A stretch of DNA of 64,000 nucleotides, from contig NZ_MDJR01000001.1 of NCBI RefSeq assembly GCF_001730685.1, forward strand, positions 1-64,000, given 5' to 3'. How positions within the stretch are numbered: the first letter of the stretch is position 1; every line of letters starts with the position of its first letter. Positions 1 through 8,293 of this stretch are shown here, in pieces. Position numbers and translations under genes: made by a program. The notes under the pieces are model-generated. The model ran no database searches. It had not been told where the DNA came from and was given only the letters and a program-made list of their open reading frames with translations. This stretch comes from Caloranaerobacter ferrireducens (GTDB taxonomy: Bacteria; Bacillota; Clostridia; Tissierellales; Thermohalobacteraceae).

Positions 1-325
1 TCATCTCCATTTTTTCTAGTATTGATATTTGTTCTTTAATTTTTGCTATTGCTTTGTCATGTTGATTGATTCATTTAACTTTATTGTAACATTATTTCCA
101 TTGTTAGAAAATAATGTTTATTTAGTACTTTTGCACTATTGTTTGCTATTTATGTTTTAAGGATTAAATTTGAAATATTTTTCCATTTAAGAAAGGGAAA
201 TATTCTACATTTGATTAATTAATTATTTGTAAAAAATTAGAATGAAGTGAAGTAATATGGTATAAATGATATAATATAGAAATATTAAAGTGTAATTTTA
301 TAAAAATGAAATAGGAAGTGAAGGT
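1..325. other. Intergenic region at window edge; possible fragment of a minus-strand gene
   Basis: No complete gene is visible. On the minus strand, bases 1-70 read as a short open stretch rich in Lys/Glu/Ile, coiled-coil-like, but a TGA lies just upstream and no ATG, GTG or TTG opens the frame. It may be the degraded start of a gene outside the window. A TATAAT-like -10 at 270-275 probably serves the lipoprotein gene that starts at 326. Confidence 0.3.
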
Positions 326-934
326 ATGAAGTTTAAAAAGTTTATAGTTATAATAATATTTATTATTAGTGTATTAGTAACAGTTTCTTGTACTGGAGTA
401 GATAAGCGAATAGAGAACTCTAAAGGATTATTCTATAAAGAAGGGATTAGAGAATATTTACTTAATCAGGCTTCGTTATTAAAAAGCATTGAGTCAAATC
501 TATATTTTATAAAAGAGTTTAGCGAAACTTATTCAAAAGATGAATTGATAAGAAGATTATCATATACTGAAGGTGTTGCAAACTCATTTCCTTCAATGGT
601 AACAGTATTTAATCCTAGAGATGGAAGAGATGAAGCAGTGGAAAAGCTGTTTAAATGTAGTTTGGAGTTGCAATATGAAACTAAGAAATTTTCTCAAAAT
701 CTTAATAGAGTTATTCAAAAGTTGATTGATGAAAAAAGATTTGATAAAGATATGCTTAAATTAATTAAATCGTATTATGAAGTATATAGTTCTATAACTA
801 AAAGCTATAAGCAATTGGTTAAGAAAAATGATTATATTACTGATGAGGATATTAATAGAGTTATTCAGATATTAAATCTTTTAGAAAAAGACATTGAAAA
901 GTTGAAAGAATTAAATTCAAAAAACGTGGCATAA
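326..934 (+). CDS. Putative lipoprotein, unknown function
   Basis: This 202-residue protein begins with a Lys-rich n-region and a hydrophobic core ending in a lipobox-like VTVSC at about residue 22. It is therefore probably exported and lipid-anchored on the outer membrane face. The rest is charged and helix-rich, with no recognised domain or catalytic motif. The ATG at 326 follows AGGAAGTGAAGGT. The last codons and the stop lie inside the following terminator hairpin (921-952), so the C-terminal residues Asn-Val-Ala are encoded by terminator sequence. Function is unknown. Confidence 0.7.
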   Translation: MKFKKFIVIIIFIISVLVTVSCTGVDKRIENSKGLFYKEGIREYLLNQASLLKSIESNLYFIKEFSETYSKDELIRRLSYTEGVANSFPSMVTVFNPRDGRDEAVEKLFKCSLELQYETKKFSQNLNRVIQKLIDEKRFDKDMLKLIKSYYEVYSSITKSYKQLVKKNDYITDEDINRVIQILNLLEKDIEKLKELNSKNVA

Positions 935-957
935 GGTAATTTGCCACGTTTTTATCT
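921..957 (+). terminator. Intrinsic terminator, copy 1 of an identical pair
   Basis: An 11-bp stem (AAAACGTGGCA paired with TGCCACGTTTT) has a 10-nt loop and a T-rich tail. The upstream stop codon (932-934) lies at the stem/loop boundary. The same sequence, loop included, recurs at 2875-2910. Confidence 0.85.
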
Positions 958-1078
958 TTATTGTAAGGTAATTATATGTAATATAGTATCGATATTGATA
1001 AAAATTGTATAAGATGTTAATATAAACACATATATCAAATAATTACATATAATTCAAAAAAGAGAAAGAGGTGATATA

Positions 1079-1159
1079 ATGAGACAAGCTAGACCTCCTA
1101 ACAAAATAGCTTCTCAAATTATGTTAGAATTAGAGACTTATGCATATGTAATATTTTAA
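1079..1159 (+). CDS. Small ORF, 26 residues, unknown
   Basis: An ATG at 1079 is preceded by a strong ribosome binding site (AAGAGGTGAT) at 6-nt spacing and opens a 26-codon frame ending TAA at 1159. The peptide starts MRQARPPNKIASQIM and ends in a hydrophobic aromatic stretch. It lies 50 bases upstream of a secreted-protein gene. It could be a leader peptide, a small functional protein or a gene remnant; only the translation signal supports it. Confidence 0.4.
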   Translation: MRQARPPNKIASQIMLELETYAYVIF

Positions 1160-1209
1160 CTTTATTTAAAAAGTATTTATAATGATTTTTAGAAGGGGGA
1201 GATATTTGT

Positions 1210-1506
1210 ATGAAAAAGAAAGTTATATCATTTTGCACATTATTGATTTTATTATTAACAACTAACTTTTTTGTTTTTGCTGAAGTAGATCAGGATAGTA
1301 TTTCAAAATTAGCTAATATTCAAATTATGAGATTTTCACCTATTGATGAAGTACAGCCAATGGTAGCTTTGTGTTGTGAAAACCCTGATATACATATCGA
1401 AACTGCAAAATTTTATGAAGATGGTAAATATGTAGGGAAATTAGTAATAAAGCGATGTTTTAATTGTGGGCATATATATTATAGTAAGTGGATTCCAGCT
1501 AATTAA
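1210..1506 (+). CDS. Small secreted protein with zinc-ribbon-like cysteines
   Basis: The product has 98 residues. Residues 1-24 form a classical signal peptide (KKK n-region, Leu-rich core, probable cleavage after VFA). The mature part has a Cys-Cys pair near residue 55 and a C-x2-C motif near residue 83 (RCFNCGHIYY), spaced like the two knuckles of a zinc ribbon. It starts 10-11 nt after AGGGGGAG and ends 12 nt before the next gene, so the two are probably co-transcribed. No known family is recognised. An exported metal- or disulfide-bonded protein is the likeliest reading. Confidence 0.65.
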   Translation: MKKKVISFCTLLILLLTTNFFVFAEVDQDSISKLANIQIMRFSPIDEVQPMVALCCENPDIHIETAKFYEDGKYVGKLVIKRCFNCGHIYYSKWIPAN

Positions 1507-1518
1507 AAGGTGATATAA

Positions 1519-2859
1519 ATGAAAAAAGTTGTAATACTGATTCAATTGATGGTTATATTTCTAGCTGGTTGTTTTTCTGTTGACACGTTAAAATTAGGGA
1601 ATCGAAATGGTGAACATGATGAGATAACTATAGTAATAACAGATTATGGTTATAATAAATCTGATTATTATAATGGGATTTTGAAAGAATATATACATGA
1701 TTTTGCAAAACAAAATGGAGTTGAAGTAAGATTTTATATAATTAATGCTGCTGATAGTTATTCATATGAAAAAAAGTTGAGTTCAATATTACACAATAAA
1801 GATGGTCCAACTTTATTATTAGTTCCTTTAGGAAGTGAATATAAAAAATTTATAGATAGAGGAATTGCTTTGAGTGTAAAAGATAAAATCCCAAATATTA
1901 ATAAAATTTATGAGGGGCTATCAGTAGAACCAGACTATTTTGTGCCTTTTGGCATGTCTTATTTACCTATGGCTTTAAATAAGGAAGTTTTTGAGGAATT
2001 AGGAATAAAAGAACCGATATTTGATAATTGGAAAAAGGAAGATTACTTGAAGATAAGAAAAATGTGGCTTGAAAAAAATCCAGAAATTTATACATTTCAA
2101 TTTTTTAGCCTTTTAGATTACAAATTATATGATTTGGATATTTTAGATATTTCTAATAAAGTTATCAAACTAAATGATAAGAAAGTGAAAGAATGTTTAA
2201 AAGATATAAGAGCTGAAATTTTTTCAGGTAAATATATTTTAGATAAAGGCTATACATATGAAAATTTTTATAAAATGCATTTTGAAAAAGATTCAAAAGA
2301 GTATAAGAAGGCTATTCAAAAAATGATGAATAATACTGAAAAAAGATTATGGGGAAGTTATATTTGGTATAATCCACTTAAAACTTTTTATAGAGATGAT
2401 GAAATAGATGTACACAATAAAATAATATTACCTAATGTAGTAAATAGTAACCCTTTAAAGGTTGAAGGATTTATTGTAAATAAAAATGGCAAAAATCAAG
2501 AAATGGGAATTAGATTTGTAAATGGATTATTAGATGATGAAATTCAGTTTAAAATGTATAGCGATAAATTCAGTCAATATCCTGTTAATAAAGAAATTGA
2601 AAGATTGATTAACGAACTAGAAAGAAATAATTACAGTAATACTAAACTAGTGGTTATAAGGAGACATGTATTAAAGCAGTTAAAATCAGGAAAAATTCAA
2701 TCATTAAGTGATTATGATGTATTGTATAAAAATATAATTGAAAGTTTATATAAAGATTTATTCAAGTTTGTTTTTGCTGATAAACCTTATACAGACGAAG
2801 AAATGAGTAATGAGCTGCAGAAACTTGAGAGTAAATACAATATGTGGTTGAATGAGTAG
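1519..2859 (+). CDS. Extracellular solute-binding-like lipoprotein
   Basis: This 446-residue protein has a short signal peptide ending in the lipobox FLAGC (about residue 18). Its length and layout resemble family-1 (sugar-type) ABC solute-binding proteins: an alpha/beta N-terminal part, then a segment including a PFGMSYLPMALNKEVF-type stretch like that of maltose-type binding proteins. No permease or ATPase gene is adjacent, so it may be an orphan binding protein or a sensory lipoprotein. The ribosome binding site AAAGGTGAT gives a clear ATG. Family assignment is by overall pattern, and the ligand cannot be predicted. Confidence 0.6.
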   Translation: MKKVVILIQLMVIFLAGCFSVDTLKLGNRNGEHDEITIVITDYGYNKSDYYNGILKEYIHDFAKQNGVEVRFYIINAADSYSYEKKLSSILHNKDGPTLLLVPLGSEYKKFIDRGIALSVKDKIPNINKIYEGLSVEPDYFVPFGMSYLPMALNKEVFEELGIKEPIFDNWKKEDYLKIRKMWLEKNPEIYTFQFFSLLDYKLYDLDILDISNKVIKLNDKKVKECLKDIRAEIFSGKYILDKGYTYENFYKMHFEKDSKEYKKAIQKMMNNTEKRLWGSYIWYNPLKTFYRDDEIDVHNKIILPNVVNSNPLKVEGFIVNKNGKNQEMGIRFVNGLLDDEIQFKMYSDKFSQYPVNKEIERLINELERNNYSNTKLVVIRRHVLKQLKSGKIQSLSDYDVLYKNIIESLYKDLFKFVFADKPYTDEEMSNELQKLESKYNMWLNE

Positions 2860-2874
2860 AAAATAAGAAATAAT

Positions 2875-2910
2875 AAAACGTGGCATAAGGTAATTTGCCA
2901 CGTTTTTATC
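2875..2910 (+). terminator. Intrinsic terminator, copy 2 of an identical pair
   Basis: The hairpin, loop and T-run are identical to the terminator at 921-957. Here it stands clear of the coding sequence, which ends at 2859, and separates the lipoprotein gene from the convergent desulfidase gene. Confidence 0.85.
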
Positions 2911-2946
2911 TTTTGTTTTAAAGAAGGGGGCATTTATTGTGAAAAT

Positions 2947-4227
2947 CTATTTACTCATAATTTCTAAAATGACTTTATCGGTAGTATTCATACCATTTCT
3001 GCTTAATATTCCTAAATTTCTAATTGTTTCTTCTGCACTTTCTGCAACTATTCCGTTCTTAGGAAGAGCAATACTGTCATTTACTGCTAATAAAGCAGAT
3101 TGTACTGCTGTTGAAGCTGCTGTTGCTAGCTTAAATGCACAGCTTACTTTAGCACCATCGCATATCATACCACTTAAATTCGCAACCATATTTTTTATAA
3201 CCCCATCTATCTGATTACTATTTGCACCCATAAGCCACGCTATTGCAGCACCAGAACCAGTAGCTGCAGCTACTGCACAACCACATAATGCAGATAAACG
3301 TCCTATATAGTGTTTAACGTAGCAGTTTATTATATGACTTATTGCTAGAGCTTTTGCAATTTTTTCATTATCGATATTATATTTTTTCTTATATGCTGCG
3401 ATTGGAAGTATAGCAGTTAGTCCATTATTTCCGCTTCCATTAGAACTCATTACAGGCATATTTAAACCAGACATTCTTGCATCTGAAGCTGCTGCAGTAA
3501 GCATTGCAGCAGTATTTATCAAATCATCAGCAATAATGTTATTTTTTATACTTTCATATATACTGTACCCGACACCAATACCAATTTTATTTTCAAGAGC
3601 TATGTTAGCAATTTTTTCATTCATTTCGATTCCTTCTAGCAAAAATTCTAATTTAGAAGGTTCGATTTCTTCAATTTCTTTAATGATGTCTCTAATTTTT
3701 AAATTAAATAATTCATTTGATTGATCATTTTTCGATTGACTGACATGATTTTTTTGGAAGATTATCTTGCCATCAGTTTCTAAATGAGTGAAACTATTAT
3801 GCTTTTCTCTTATTATGACTTTAGAATAATTAGAGTTAGATTTTAAGTTAACTTCTATATAAACCTTTTCTTGAGTATTCTTTATACCTACTTTAATAAT
3901 TCCTTTTTTTAGCATTTCTTTAGCTTCTCCAACCTTTTTAGTTGGAATATTTTCTAATACTCTTAAATCTTTTTCAGCTTTTCCTCCTACAACTCCAAGA
4001 GCCGCAGCGATGTCAAGTCCTATTTCATTTGTATTAGGAATTCCTACTCCTAATCCATTTTTATATATGTTAGGACTTACTAAAATAGTAGCTTCTATAA
4101 CATTATCACTTTCTAAAAGTTCTTTAGCTTTTGCACATGCAAGAGCTACTGCGACAGGTTCGGTACAACCTATTGCAGGAACTACTTCTTTTTTTAGAGT
4201 ATCTAGGATGACATCTTTAATGTTCAT
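2947..4227 (-). CDS. cyuA: L-cysteine desulfidase family protein (UPF0597/CyuA-like)
   Basis: This 426-residue protein belongs to the UPF0597/SDH-alpha-like family, which includes CyuA/YhaM and archaeal L-cysteine desulfidase. These release sulfide, ammonia and pyruvate from cysteine by means of an oxygen-labile [4Fe-4S] cluster. Candidate cluster cysteines are visible: Cys21 in GCTEP, the C-G-C cluster in RLSALCGCAVAAATG, and Cys residues in GMICDGAKVSC. The start is ATG 4227 because GGAGGTG lies 7 nt upstream; a longer frame to 4284 would run through the promoter. It has a sigma-54 promoter (4293-4308) and upstream palindromes, and the next gene upstream encodes a sigma-54 activator. Cysteine is the likeliest substrate; serine or a related amino acid is possible. 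Confidence 0.8.
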   Translation of the reverse strand: MNIKDVILDTLKKEVVPAIGCTEPVAVALACAKAKELLESDNVIEATILVSPNIYKNGLGVGIPNTNEIGLDIAAALGVVGGKAEKDLRVLENIPTKKVGEAKEMLKKGIIKVGIKNTQEKVYIEVNLKSNSNYSKVIIREKHNSFTHLETDGKIIFQKNHVSQSKNDQSNELFNLKIRDIIKEIEEIEPSKLEFLLEGIEMNEKIANIALENKIGIGVGYSIYESIKNNIIADDLINTAAMLTAAASDARMSGLNMPVMSSNGSGNNGLTAILPIAAYKKKYNIDNEKIAKALAISHIINCYVKHYIGRLSALCGCAVAAATGSGAAIAWLMGANSNQIDGVIKNMVANLSGMICDGAKVSCAFKLATAASTAVQSALLAVNDSIALPKNGIVAESAEETIRNLGILSRNGMNTTDKVILEIMSK

Positions 4228-4292
4228 AAAATACACCTCCAATATAGATGTGGTTATCTGTAAGTAACGTATTATTCCTAACAAATTATAAG

Positions 4293-4308
4293 TGCAATAT
4301 TTATGCCA
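4293..4308 (-). promoter_or_regulatory. Sigma-54 promoter (-24/-12) of the desulfidase gene
   Basis: Read on the minus strand the sequence is TGGCAT-N5-TTGCA, matching the sigma-54 consensus TGGCAY-N5-TTGCW with the conserved GG and GC at the correct spacing. Transcription would start near 4282, giving a leader of about 55 nt before ATG 4227. Confidence 0.85.
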
Positions 4309-4339
4309 ATTGGGAAAATCACATTTTGAACGTATTAAG

Positions 4340-4404
4340 TCTCAAAATGAGAACAAAAAAAGAAAAAATAAGTCTCAAATTGAGATTAATTTCTCAAAAT
4401 GAGA
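4340..4404. promoter_or_regulatory. Three palindromic activator sites (UAS) for sigma-54 control
   Basis: Three 13-bp palindromes of form TCTCAAAATGAGA / TCTCAAATTGAGA occur at 4340-4352, 4373-4385 and 4392-4404. Each is flanked by AAGTCTCA in one orientation. Relative to the inferred start near 4282 their centres lie about 64, 97 and 116 bp upstream, a normal range for enhancer-binding-protein sites. The last copy ends one base before the stop codon of the activator gene. The outer two of the distal pair also form a large inverted repeat (about 4365-4412) that could act as a terminator. Confidence 0.75.
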
Positions 4405-4405
4405 C

Positions 4406-6187
4406 TTATTTTAATCCATATAATTTTATTTTTCTATAAATTGTTGCTCTACTTATACCTAGAGCTTTAGCAGCTTGATTTATACCTGCCTTGCTACTGC
4501 CGTATATTTTAAGAGCTTTAACAATTTCTTGTTTCTCTAATTCGCTAACTGGAGTGATTTTATTATCATTATTTATATTAATTCCTAAATGCATATTTTT
4601 AAAACGTTTAGGCAAATCGTCGATAGTTATAATGCTGTCTGTTGACATATTTACTGCATATTCTACTACATTTTGAAGTTCTCTGACATTTCCAGGCCAG
4701 TTGTAATTTAAAAATAGTGTTATGACATCCTCTGAAAATTTAGTTATGTTTCTGTTTAGTTTTATATTGAATCTATCTAGAAATTTACTGGCTAAAATTT
4801 TGATATCATCTAGTCTTTCTCTTAATGGTGGCAAGTTTATTGGAATTACATTTAGTCTATAGTATAAGTCTTCTCTAAATTCTCCTTCTTCAACTTTTTT
4901 TTCTAAGTTTTTGTTTGTAGCAGCAATTATCCTTACATCAATAGGAATTAAAGTGTTTCCTCCAATTCTGCATATTACATTTTCTTGAAGAACTCTTAAT
5001 AATTTTGTTTGCATATGAATAGGCATATCTCCTATTTCATCTAGAAAAATTGTTCCTTTATGCGCAAGCTCAAATTTGCCTATTTTCCCACCTTTTTTTG
5101 CTCCTGTAAATGCACCTTCTTCATATCCGAAAAGTTCGCTTTCTATTAAGTTTTCTGGTATAGCTCCACAGTTTATTGGGATGAAAGGGTAATTTTTTCT
5201 ATTACTTGAAAAGTGTATTGCTCTTGCAAACAATTCTTTCCCAGTTCCACTTTCACCTTGTATTAGGACGGTTGAAGTTCCCTTGGATATTTTTTTTGCA
5301 TAATTTTTAACTAAGCTTATTTCTCTGCTTTCGCCAATTATATCTTCAAAGGTAGTAACTCTATTATTACCTGTAATATCATTTACTACTTTAATTATTT
5401 CTTTCATTTTATTGAAGGTGAATATATAACCTATGATTTTTTTGTTTATTATTATTGGTTTAGCATTATATATACCTCTAAGTTTTGTATTATTTATTTC
5501 ATAGTTAAAAGTTTTGTTTTTATGAAGGTTCTTTTCTATTGCCGATAAATCTTTTATAGATAAATTATCTATGATTTCATTAATATTTTTGATTTTGTTT
5601 TTATTTAGCTGAAATATTTCATCGGCAATAGAGTTATAGCGAACTATATTTCCATTTGCATCTGTAAATATTACTCCTGTATCGATTGAGTTGACGAGAA
5701 TTTCTAACTCTTTTGCCATTAATGTAATTTCTTTAGTTTTTTTATCTTCCTTTAGTTTTGAAGCTATTAAATCTGCCATTCTATTTAAAAAATCTAATAA
5801 GTTTTCTTTCTTTTCGAGAATGATATTTTTTTGTTTTTCATTAAATGCTATAAGTCCTATTATGCCAACTGTATTTCCATCAACGTTTATAGGGCAGCAA
5901 ACTTGAGCATATTCTTTACAGTTAGCTTTATTTTGGCAGCCTTCACAAGCTATATGTTCCCTTGGGTTTTCTATAATGAAGCTTTTTCCACATTCTAGTG
6001 CATATGCAAAAAGGCAGCTTTTATCAATCTTTTTGCCGATACTGCTTATATATTTACCAGTGGCAGTAATTCTATTTAAATTTTTATCTACGATTGTTAT
6101 ATCAACATTGATAACGCTGACTATTGCATTAGATACCTTTACTAAAGTATCATATATTTTATTTAATTCGGGTATATTTTTATCCAA
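4406..6187 (-). CDS. Sigma-54-dependent enhancer-binding transcriptional activator
   Basis: The protein has 593 residues. It has an N-terminal sensory region (about 1-150) with a cysteine cluster ([11 protein letters not shown], then VCCPI) in a GAF-like fold, then a PAS domain (about 160-270). An AAA+ domain (about 280-510) has Walker A GESGTGKE, the sigma-54 contact loop GAFTGA and the DEIGD Walker B. A C-terminal Fis-type helix-turn-helix ends [19 protein letters not shown]. The start is TTG 6187 behind AGGGTAGGG. Its likely target is the adjacent desulfidase gene, which has a sigma-54 promoter and three palindromes. The cysteine-rich sensor could detect cysteine, sulfide, metal or redox state; that is inference. 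Confidence 0.9.
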   Translation of the reverse strand: MDKNIPELNKIYDTLVKVSNAIVSVINVDITIVDKNLNRITATGKYISSIGKKIDKSCLFAYALECGKSFIIENPREHIACEGCQNKANCKEYAQVCCPINVDGNTVGIIGLIAFNEKQKNIILEKKENLLDFLNRMADLIASKLKEDKKTKEITLMAKELEILVNSIDTGVIFTDANGNIVRYNSIADEIFQLNKNKIKNINEIIDNLSIKDLSAIEKNLHKNKTFNYEINNTKLRGIYNAKPIIINKKIIGYIFTFNKMKEIIKVVNDITGNNRVTTFEDIIGESREISLVKNYAKKISKGTSTVLIQGESGTGKELFARAIHFSSNRKNYPFIPINCGAIPENLIESELFGYEEGAFTGAKKGGKIGKFELAHKGTIFLDEIGDMPIHMQTKLLRVLQENVICRIGGNTLIPIDVRIIAATNKNLEKKVEEGEFREDLYYRLNVIPINLPPLRERLDDIKILASKFLDRFNIKLNRNITKFSEDVITLFLNYNWPGNVRELQNVVEYAVNMSTDSIITIDDLPKRFKNMHLGININNDNKITPVSELEKQEIVKALKIYGSSKAGINQAAKALGISRATIYRKIKLYGLK

Positions 6188-6336
6188 GATTATCCCTACC
6201 CTTCGAATGCTTATTTTGAATTTATAATACTAAATATTTCGATATTTGTCCAAAGGAATTGTAATTATTTTGAAATAAAATTTATTTTATGGTATTATAA
6301 TTATAATAGAATAGTGAACGGGGGTTTACTAATAAT

Positions 6337-6927
6337 ATGCAAATATTGAAAGATGAAATAAGAGATAGTATATATAATGCTGCTTTGAAAGAATTTAAAG
6401 AAAAGGGCTACGAAAAGGCTTCTATGAGGAGTATAGCTAAAAAAGCAGGAGTATCAGTAGGAAATATGTACAGATATTTCAAAAATAAAGACGATTTATT
6501 TTTTGCAGTTATAGGTCCTGTATATAATGAACTTATAAAATTCATAAGCCAGCAGAAATCATTGGAGGCCTTTGACCGAGAAACTGAAAATTTGAATATA
6601 GATGTTCAGGCAAGAGAACTTGTAGAGATATATTTGAAATATAAAGAAGAATTATTAATTCTTATTGATGGAAGTAAAGGCTCAAAATATGAAGGTGCAA
6701 AGGAAGAGATAGTTAAGTTAGTTCAGAATGTCATAATAAATATTTTAGAAGTTAAAGCAAAGAACAGTAATATTAATACGGAACCTTATTTTGCATATGT
6801 TTTGTCAAAAAGTGTTATTGAGGGAGTAATACTAATATTAAAACATTATGAAGACGATGAAAAGGTTAGAGGTATGGTAATGCAGTTTGTTGGTTTTGTA
6901 TTCAAAAATTTTGACGATAGGATTTAA
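6337..6927 (+). CDS. TetR/AcrR family transcriptional regulator
   Basis: This 196-residue protein has an N-terminal TetR helix-turn-helix (residues about 8-55; SMRSIAKKAGVSVGNMYRYF is the diagnostic stretch) and a helical ligand-binding C-terminal domain. It precedes the RND efflux genes in the same direction and very probably represses them. A candidate operator, TGAACACTAGTTCA, lies at 6949-6962 just after its stop codon, and a GTGAAC half-site occurs near 6315 in its own promoter region. The effector is unknown. Confidence 0.88.
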   Translation: MQILKDEIRDSIYNAALKEFKEKGYEKASMRSIAKKAGVSVGNMYRYFKNKDDLFFAVIGPVYNELIKFISQQKSLEAFDRETENLNIDVQARELVEIYLKYKEELLILIDGSKGSKYEGAKEEIVKLVQNVIINILEVKAKNSNINTEPYFAYVLSKSVIEGVILILKHYEDDEKVRGMVMQFVGFVFKNFDDRI

Positions 6928-6948
6928 GTAATTTTTTTAAGCTAAAAA

Positions 6949-6962
6949 TGAACACTAGTTCA
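6949..6962. promoter_or_regulatory. Candidate TetR operator palindrome
   Basis: TGAACACTAGTTCA is an inverted repeat (TGAAC-N4-GTTCA) between the TetR gene and the efflux operon. Position and symmetry fit an operator for the adjacent regulator. No binding data. Confidence 0.45.
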
Positions 6963-6992
6963 CGATATTAATATCTAAATAGCATAAAACAT

Positions 6993-7048
6993 CTAGTATC
7001 AAGTACCAAGTACCTAGTACCCAGTACCTAGTATCTAGTACCTATATA
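6993..7048. repeat. Tandem heptanucleotide repeat (CTAGTAC-type, about 8 units)
   Basis: Eight consecutive 7-bp units read CTAGTAT, CAAGTAC, CAAGTAC, CTAGTAC, CCAGTAC, CTAGTAT, CTAGTAC, CTATATA. The array ends 17 bp before the ribosome binding site of the membrane fusion protein gene, so length changes could affect the operon leader. It is a simple tandem array, not a CRISPR. Confidence 0.85.
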
Positions 7049-7077
7049 TTTAATATCTAATTTCAGAGGTGATTGTT

Positions 7078-8277
7078 ATGAGAAAAATTTTTATTATTGT
7101 TATTGTTTTGATTTCACTTTTACTTATTTCTTGTACAAATAAAAATAATGTAAACACTTCCAAACTAAAAATTAAACCCGTTAAAGTTATTGAAGTAAAA
7201 GAAGAAGTAAAAGATAAAAAATTAAAATATTTAGGTACAGTTACTGCTGAGGAAGTGAAGAAGCTTGGATTTAAGGTTTCTGGCAAGATACAAAAAATAT
7301 ATGTGCAAAAAGGTACTAAAATTAATAAGGGTATGGTTTTGGCTAAGTTGGATACAAAAGAATTAGAATTATCTGTTAAAGCTTCAGAATTTCAAATGAA
7401 AGCTGCTAAAGCTCAATATGACAAAATTTTAAATGGTGCTACTGAAGAAGAAATTAATAAAGCAAAATTAAATCTTAGCAAAGCTAAGGATGCTTATGAA
7501 TTTGCTTATGAAAATTATGAAAAGATAAAAAAGCTTTATAAAGAGGGAGCAGTTTCAAAAAATGAATTTGACAAAGTAGAGCTAGAATTTAAGTTAAGAC
7601 AGTCTGAATTTAATCAAGCAAACGAAGTATATAAACAGGTTTTAAAAGGTGTTAGATCTGAGGATAAAGAGGCTGCGTATGCAAATTATGAACAAGCTAA
7701 AATAAATTATGAATATAAAAAGAGTTTAATAGAAGGTGCGGCAATAGTTGCAGATATAGATGGATATGTAATTGATGTACTGTATAAAGAAGGAGAATTA
7801 GTACCAGAGGGAAGGCCAGTAATAATTATAAGAAATAAAAATCAAGTTGTTAAGGTGGGTTTATCTCAAAAAGATGTGAATAAAGTTAAACTTAAGAGTA
7901 AGGTTATTGTAAAGTGGGGTACTGAAAATTTAGTAGGAGTAATTACTAACATAGATGATATACCTGATACTCAAACGAGAACTTATAATGTTGATATAGC
8001 TTTAAGTGATGAACGATTGAAAATAGGTTCTATAGTAAAGGTTAGAATTATAGTAGGTAAAGAAACGGGGATATTTATTCCGATAAGTACGATAATGACT
8101 AATGGCGAAGATTATGTGTATGTAGTTGAAGATGATAGGATTACTATGAAAAAGATAAAGATAATAGAAATATGTGGAGATAGAGTTATGGTTGAAGGAC
8201 TAGAAAGTGGAGATAAGTTAGTAATAGAGAATATAAAACAGATTAGATCAGGTGATAGAGTAAAGATTGTCGATTGA
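7078..8277 (+). CDS. RND efflux periplasmic-adaptor-type subunit (HlyD/MFP family lipoprotein)
   Basis: The product has 399 residues. The signal peptide ends in lipobox LLISC (about residue 18), so the protein is lipid-anchored outside the membrane. The order is a barrel-sandwich half with GFKVSGKIQKIYVQKG, a long coiled-coil hairpin (about residues 100-210), the second lipoyl half (DGYVIDVLYKEGE), then beta-barrel and membrane-proximal domains. It connects to the RND pump encoded 16 nt downstream. ATG 7078 is chosen because AGAGGTG lies 6 nt upstream; a GTG at 7069 would overlap this site. The exported substrate is unknown. Confidence 0.9.
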   Translation: MRKIFIIVIVLISLLLISCTNKNNVNTSKLKIKPVKVIEVKEEVKDKKLKYLGTVTAEEVKKLGFKVSGKIQKIYVQKGTKINKGMVLAKLDTKELELSVKASEFQMKAAKAQYDKILNGATEEEINKAKLNLSKAKDAYEFAYENYEKIKKLYKEGAVSKNEFDKVELEFKLRQSEFNQANEVYKQVLKGVRSEDKEAAYANYEQAKINYEYKKSLIEGAAIVADIDGYVIDVLYKEGELVPEGRPVIIIRNKNQVVKVGLSQKDVNKVKLKSKVIVKWGTENLVGVITNIDDIPDTQTRTYNVDIALSDERLKIGSIVKVRIIVGKETGIFIPISTIMTNGEDYVYVVEDDRITMKKIKIIEICGDRVMVEGLESGDKLVIENIKQIRSGDRVKIVD

Positions 8278-8293
8278 AGAAGGAGGTAAAGTT

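Noticed and set aside
3536..4267. Plus-strand open frames opposite the cysteine desulfidase gene
   Set aside because: The minus strand carries the conserved cysteine and glycine motifs, a ribosome binding site and a sigma-54 promoter; the plus-strand frames have none of these.
6993..7048. Possible CRISPR array
   Set aside because: Units are 7 bp and contiguous without spacers, so this is a simple tandem repeat. No cas gene is present in the window.
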